Of a stretch of 9,740 nt of DNA, positions 6,969 through 9,740 are shown piece after piece. Positions within the stretch are counted from its first letter, which is position 1. The number at the start of each line of letters is the position of its first letter. Under the pieces are notes generated by a model. That model was not told where the DNA came from. It did not search any database and was given only the letters and a program-made list of their open reading frames with translations. Made by a program: the position numbers and the translations under genes. The stretch lies in contig NZ_CAHJWD020000494.1 in the NCBI RefSeq assembly GCF_903642095.1, positions 1 to 9,740 on the forward strand. Direction: 5' to 3'. Origin of the DNA: Bathymodiolus brooksi thiotrophic gill symbiont. Lineage in GTDB: Bacteria > Pseudomonadota > Gammaproteobacteria > PS1 > Pseudothioglobaceae.

Positions 6969-7811
6969 TTAATAATTCACACCAAAAATAACACCAAGTA
7001 ACACGCTTATACCGATATATTGATTGTGCACAAATGCCTTAAAACAGGCGTTTTTTTCACGCTTTTTAATTAAAAACTGATGGTAAGACATAAGCCCAAA
7101 CACAATAACAAGCATAAAAAAATATTCTGATTTTAACGCAAATACCGATCCAATTACAAGCAAAATAACCATCAGCATCAATTGCAATATGGCAATAATT
7201 AAACGGTCAAACTTGGCAAATAAAATAGCACTAGATTTAACCCCAATCTTTAAATCTTCTTCCCTATCTGCCATTGCATACATAGTATCATAAACGACCG
7301 TCCATACAACAGTTGCTAAAAAAATCCACCACGCATCATTCGGCACACTGCCATTCGTTGCAGCAAATACCATCGGCACACTCATCGCAAATGCACAACC
7401 AAGCACCAATTGTGGCAAATGCGTCCAGCGTTTGGTAAATGGGTAAAGTATCGCCAAAAAACCTGCAATTAACGCCAATTGAACGGTCAAAGCATTAGTC
7501 ATCAACACCAAGCCAAAGGCAATCGCCATTAATATAGAAAATAAAATCAATGCCGACTTAGGTTGGATTTCACCCGTAGTAATAGGGCGGTCGCTTGTGC
7601 GTTCAATCAATTTATCGATTTTTCTATCGGCATAATCGTTAATCACACAACCTGCTGAACGCATTAAAATCACACCCAAGGTAAAAATCAAGAATAATTT
7701 TAAATCAGGCACACCCTCTGCCGCCAACAACAACGCCCATAGAGTAGGGTAAAGCAAAAGATAAATGCCTACAGGCTTGTCCAAACGCATTAGGCGAAAA
7801 TAAGCATTCAT
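6969..7811 (-). CDS. ubiA: 4-hydroxybenzoate polyprenyltransferase
   Basis: UbiA joins a polyprenyl diphosphate chain to 4-hydroxybenzoate in the inner membrane, the first membrane-bound step of ubiquinone synthesis. The 280-residue protein is close to the family length of about 290. Both Asp-rich Mg2+-diphosphate motifs are intact: NDYADRKID (58-66) and YDTMYAMADREED (174-186). The N-terminal MRLDKPVGIYLLLYPTLWAL is typical of bacterial UbiA. About eight or nine hydrophobic helices can be counted, for example 37-55, 87-105, 108-124, 160-176, 204-224 and 230-247. The start codon overlaps the rluC stop in ATGA, so translation is probably coupled. The chorismate lyase gene ubiC, often adjacent to ubiA, is not in the window. 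Menaquinone or heme O prenyltransferases are related alternatives, but motif spacing and N-terminus favour UbiA. Confidence 0.93.
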   Translation of the reverse strand: MNAYFRLMRLDKPVGIYLLLYPTLWALLLAAEGVPDLKLFLIFTLGVILMRSAGCVINDYADRKIDKLIERTSDRPITTGEIQPKSALILFSILMAIAFGLVLMTNALTVQLALIAGFLAILYPFTKRWTHLPQLVLGCAFAMSVPMVFAATNGSVPNDAWWIFLATVVWTVVYDTMYAMADREEDLKIGVKSSAILFAKFDRLIIAILQLMLMVILLVIGSVFALKSEYFFMLVIVFGLMSYHQFLIKKREKNACFKAFVHNQYIGISVLLGVIFGVNY

Positions 7812-8713
7812 AAGGTTGCCAAAAATGCCTGTAACTCAACTGACAATGGTGCTTTAACAGTTTGAATTTCCTCAGTACTTGGGTTGGTAAAAGTCAATTG
7901 ATGTGCATGTAAAAACAAACGCTTCAGCCCTTGAGCATGTAATTTACGGTCAAATTCTCTGTCGCCATATTTATCATCTCCTGCCAGCGGATGCCCTGCA
8001 TATTGTGCATGCACACGGATTTGATGCATTCGCCCAGTCTCAATTAACACCTCAACCAAAGCCGCATCAATGCTGTCAAAATTCTTCAACGGTTGAAAAT
8101 GACTCAACGCCTCTTTGCCTTTGACATCCACCACCGTGCAACGAGAATTTTGATACAAAGGTGCATCAATCGTATGGCGTTTTTTTGACCATGTGCCTTT
8201 AACCAAAGCCGTATAGCGTTTTTCCATTTGATGTTGCACCAATTGCGTATGCAAATCTTTCAACACACTGCGTTTTTTCGCTATCAACAACACCCCCGAA
8301 GTCGCTCTATCAATACGATGCACCAATTCCACCGGCGTGTTAAACATCTCTCTAAGTGCTTCAATCACTCCCACTTCAATCCCACTGCCCCCATGCACCG
8401 CCAAACCACTCGGCTTGTTAATCACCAACAGTCCTTTATCCTCATACAAAATACTCTCAGTCAACAATTTTTTAAGACTATCAGAAGTTTTGCCAGACCT
8501 TGGCTCAGCGACCCGAATAGGCGGAATACGCACCACATCCTCAATCTGTAATTTGTAATCCGCCTTTTTCCTGCCTTTGTTAACCCGCACTTCTCCTTTG
8601 CGAATCACCCGATAAATATGCGATTTTGGCACCCCTTTTAGATGCTTCAATAAGTAATTATCCAGTCGTTGCCCCACCGCAAACTCATCAATTGTCTGAA
8701 AAATAACACTCAT
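7808..8713 (-). CDS. rluC: 23S rRNA pseudouridine synthase, RluC type
   Basis: This enzyme isomerises specific uridines of 23S rRNA to pseudouridine; in E. coli RluC modifies positions 955, 2504 and 2580 near the peptidyl transferase centre. The 301-residue protein has an N-terminal S4 RNA-binding domain (about 15-65, RLDNYLLKHLKGVPKSHIYR onward) and an RluA-family catalytic domain (about 90-290). The catalytic Asp is D135 in HRIDRATSG. Motif III, GRMHQIRVH (227-235), is followed by AGHPLAGDDKYGD. The S4 domain together with PIRVAEP favours RluC over RluA, which lacks S4; RluD is the main alternative. It overlaps tatD upstream and ubiA downstream by ATGA at both ends, so it is the middle of a tightly coupled set and has no visible Shine-Dalgarno of its own. 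Confidence 0.9.
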   Translation of the reverse strand: MSVIFQTIDEFAVGQRLDNYLLKHLKGVPKSHIYRVIRKGEVRVNKGRKKADYKLQIEDVVRIPPIRVAEPRSGKTSDSLKKLLTESILYEDKGLLVINKPSGLAVHGGSGIEVGVIEALREMFNTPVELVHRIDRATSGVLLIAKKRSVLKDLHTQLVQHQMEKRYTALVKGTWSKKRHTIDAPLYQNSRCTVVDVKGKEALSHFQPLKNFDSIDAALVEVLIETGRMHQIRVHAQYAGHPLAGDDKYGDREFDRKLHAQGLKRLFLHAHQLTFTNPSTEEIQTVKAPLSVELQAFLATL

Positions 8714-9480
8714 AATGCAAACAAAGTTTTAAAATTATTCGTAGTCGAAGCCGCTATTGTCTCCATACTTTCCCCCCGAATTTCAGCCAATTTTTCAGCC
8801 GTATAATAAGTATAAGCAGGTGAATTTGCCTTACCCCGATATGGCACAGGCGTTAAATAAGGTGCATCCGTCTCCACCAAAATCCTATCCAACGGCACTT
8901 TTTTAGCCACCTCACGCAAATCCCCCGCACTCTTAAAAGTAATAATACCCGAAAATGAAATATAAAAACCCAAATCCAACGCCGCCTTAGCCGTTTCCCA
9001 ATCCTCAGAAAAACAATGCATCACCCCTTTTTCCGCCCGCTCTTCCCGCATAATCGCTATAGTGTCCGCCCGAGCATTCCGAGTATGAATAATCATCGGC
9101 TTACCCGATTGATTTGATGCCTGAATATGCCGCCTAAATCGCTCTCGTTGCCAATCAGCCCCCGCCTTTTCCACATGAAAATAATCTAACCCCGTCTCCC
9201 CAATAGCAATAATATCCTCCTCATCCGCCAACCTCAATAATTCCTCCACACTCGGATCCCGCCCCTCCAACTCACAAGGATGCACCCCAACTGAGGCATA
9301 AATTTGTGGATATTTTCTCGCCAAAGAAACCACCCCCTCAAAATGCTCCAAATCAATACAAACACACAAAAACCCTTCCACCGACAGCGTCTTAGCATGT
9401 GCCAACAAACTCTCCATACTACCGCCAAAAGCCGTCAAATCTACCCTATCTAAATGACAATGTGAGTCAATAATTTTCAT
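8710..9480 (-). CDS. TatD-family metal-dependent hydrolase, YcfH type
   Basis: This is a TIM-barrel metal-dependent hydrolase of the TatD family, whose members are cytoplasmic DNases (3'-5' exonuclease activity in E. coli TatD). The 256-residue length is normal. Metal ligands are visible: HCH (H7, H9) at the N-terminus, E95 in GETGLDY, H132 in IIHTRNARADT, H155 in MHCFSED and D205 in ETDAPYL. The C-terminal PVPYRGKANSPAY block and the DLGFYISFSGIITF stretch are closer to E. coli YcfH than to TatD itself. It overlaps rluC by ATGA (8710-8713), and its own ATG overlaps the stop of a small upstream frame by ATGA as well. A role in DNA repair or turnover is likely from family knowledge. YcfH itself is poorly characterised. 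Confidence 0.93.
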   Translation of the reverse strand: MKIIDSHCHLDRVDLTAFGGSMESLLAHAKTLSVEGFLCVCIDLEHFEGVVSLARKYPQIYASVGVHPCELEGRDPSVEELLRLADEEDIIAIGETGLDYFHVEKAGADWQRERFRRHIQASNQSGKPMIIHTRNARADTIAIMREERAEKGVMHCFSEDWETAKAALDLGFYISFSGIITFKSAGDLREVAKKVPLDRILVETDAPYLTPVPYRGKANSPAYTYYTAEKLAEIRGESMETIAASTTNNFKTLFAL

Positions 9481-9584
9481 AATTCTGTATGGGAAGTTAA
9501 AGTTATTTGTAAAGATTCACCCACATTAAAATAGATGAAATTATAGACATAACGAACAATATATCGCCTATCTGAATCTAGCAT
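9477..9584 (-). CDS. Small ORF coupled to tatD, possibly the C-terminal part of a frameshifted gene
   Basis: This 35-residue frame begins MLDSDRRYIVRY and ends LTSHTEL. It is preceded by GGGAG (9594-9598) eight bases before the ATG, and its TGA overlaps the tatD ATG in the same TTATGA context as the tatD-rluC and rluC-ubiA junctions, so its 3' end looks like a genuine gene end. I do not recognise the family. The alternating hydrophobic pattern (YIVRYVYNFIYF, SLQITLT) suggests beta strands, unlike a leader peptide. It could be a free-standing small protein. More likely it is the last part of the longer frame entering from the right, displaced by one base at a seven-A run. Confidence 0.4.
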   Translation of the reverse strand: MLDSDRRYIVRYVYNFIYFNVGESLQITLTSHTEL

Positions 9585-9740
9585 ATTTTTTTCTCCCTAT
9601 AGGGTAACGCACGAAAGCCAAGTGCTTTACAACTCGGTCTTTCATTTTCTTTCGTTGGTAGAAAAATATCTAATTCATGATACTTTTCATATTCTGTATC
9701 ACATAGTGATGATGAAACATTAACTTTATAAGACTTACTT
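9578..9740 (-). CDS. Incomplete unidentified reading frame entering from the right edge
   Basis: A minus-strand frame is open from the right edge (first full codon at 9739) to a TAG at 9578-9580. It gives 53 residues with no Met, starting SKSYKVNVSSSLCD and ending ALPYREKKIC, so if real it starts outside the window. Two Cys residues (13 and 37 of the visible part), besides the terminal one, hint at an exported or disulfide-bonded protein, but this is weak. Its stop overlaps the start of the following 35-residue frame. One extra A in the seven-A run (T at 9586-9592 on the plus strand) would fuse the two into one protein of at least 87 residues ending at tatD. The family is not recognised. Confidence 0.4.
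   Translation of the reverse strand, partial: SKSYKVNVSSSLCDTEYEKYHELDIFLPTKENERPSCKALGFRALPYREKKIC

Noticed and set aside
8228..8558. Two plus-strand open frames of 107 and 73 codons antisense to rluC.
   Set aside because: They are shadows of the conserved rluC reading frame, with no recognisable domain or start signal.

Overview
The window looks like a stretch of a low-GC gammaproteobacterial chromosome. The proteins are of standard proteobacterial type: a Pol I with intact proofreading, a ZnuC with the His-rich tail seen in enterobacterial ZnuC, a DapD, a YcfH-type TatD, RluC and UbiA. The mix of AT-rich intergenic DNA, compact ATGA gene junctions and an ISXO2-like transposase remnant would suit a sulfur-oxidising SUP05/Thioglobus-type bacterium or a related bivalve symbiont. 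That placement is an impression from gene content, not a proven assignment.

Layout. Positions 1-373 hold no intact gene. They contain the decayed C-terminal end of an IS1595-family transposase (minus strand, about 1-137) and an AT-rich nested palindrome (about 174-262). polA follows on the minus strand (374-3115). A 162-bp divergent intergenic region separates it from znuC (plus, 3278-3997). dapD (plus, best start 4044, end 4859) has its own extended -10 promoter in the znuC-dapD gap. dapD converges on a minus-strand run that reads from the right edge of the window: an incomplete unidentified gene, tatD, rluC, ubiA, a secreted metallophosphoesterase, and a class 3 lipase-like hydrolase. The first junctions of that run are 4-nt ATGA stop/start overlaps, all in the context TTATGA. 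The last two genes are joined by short gaps.

Functions. Most of the window is housekeeping: DNA repair and Okazaki fragment processing (polA), zinc uptake (znuC, without visible znuA or znuB), lysine and diaminopimelate synthesis (dapD), a metal-dependent nuclease (tatD), 23S rRNA pseudouridylation (rluC) and ubiquinone synthesis (ubiA). The accessory part is the phosphoesterase and lipase pair placed between ubiA and dapD. The least explained parts are the right edge, where a reading frame entering the window appears broken at a run of seven A residues just before tatD, and the palindromic IS-associated DNA downstream of polA. I see no tRNA, rRNA, CRISPR array or intact mobile element. I cannot claim a new defence or biosynthetic system here.
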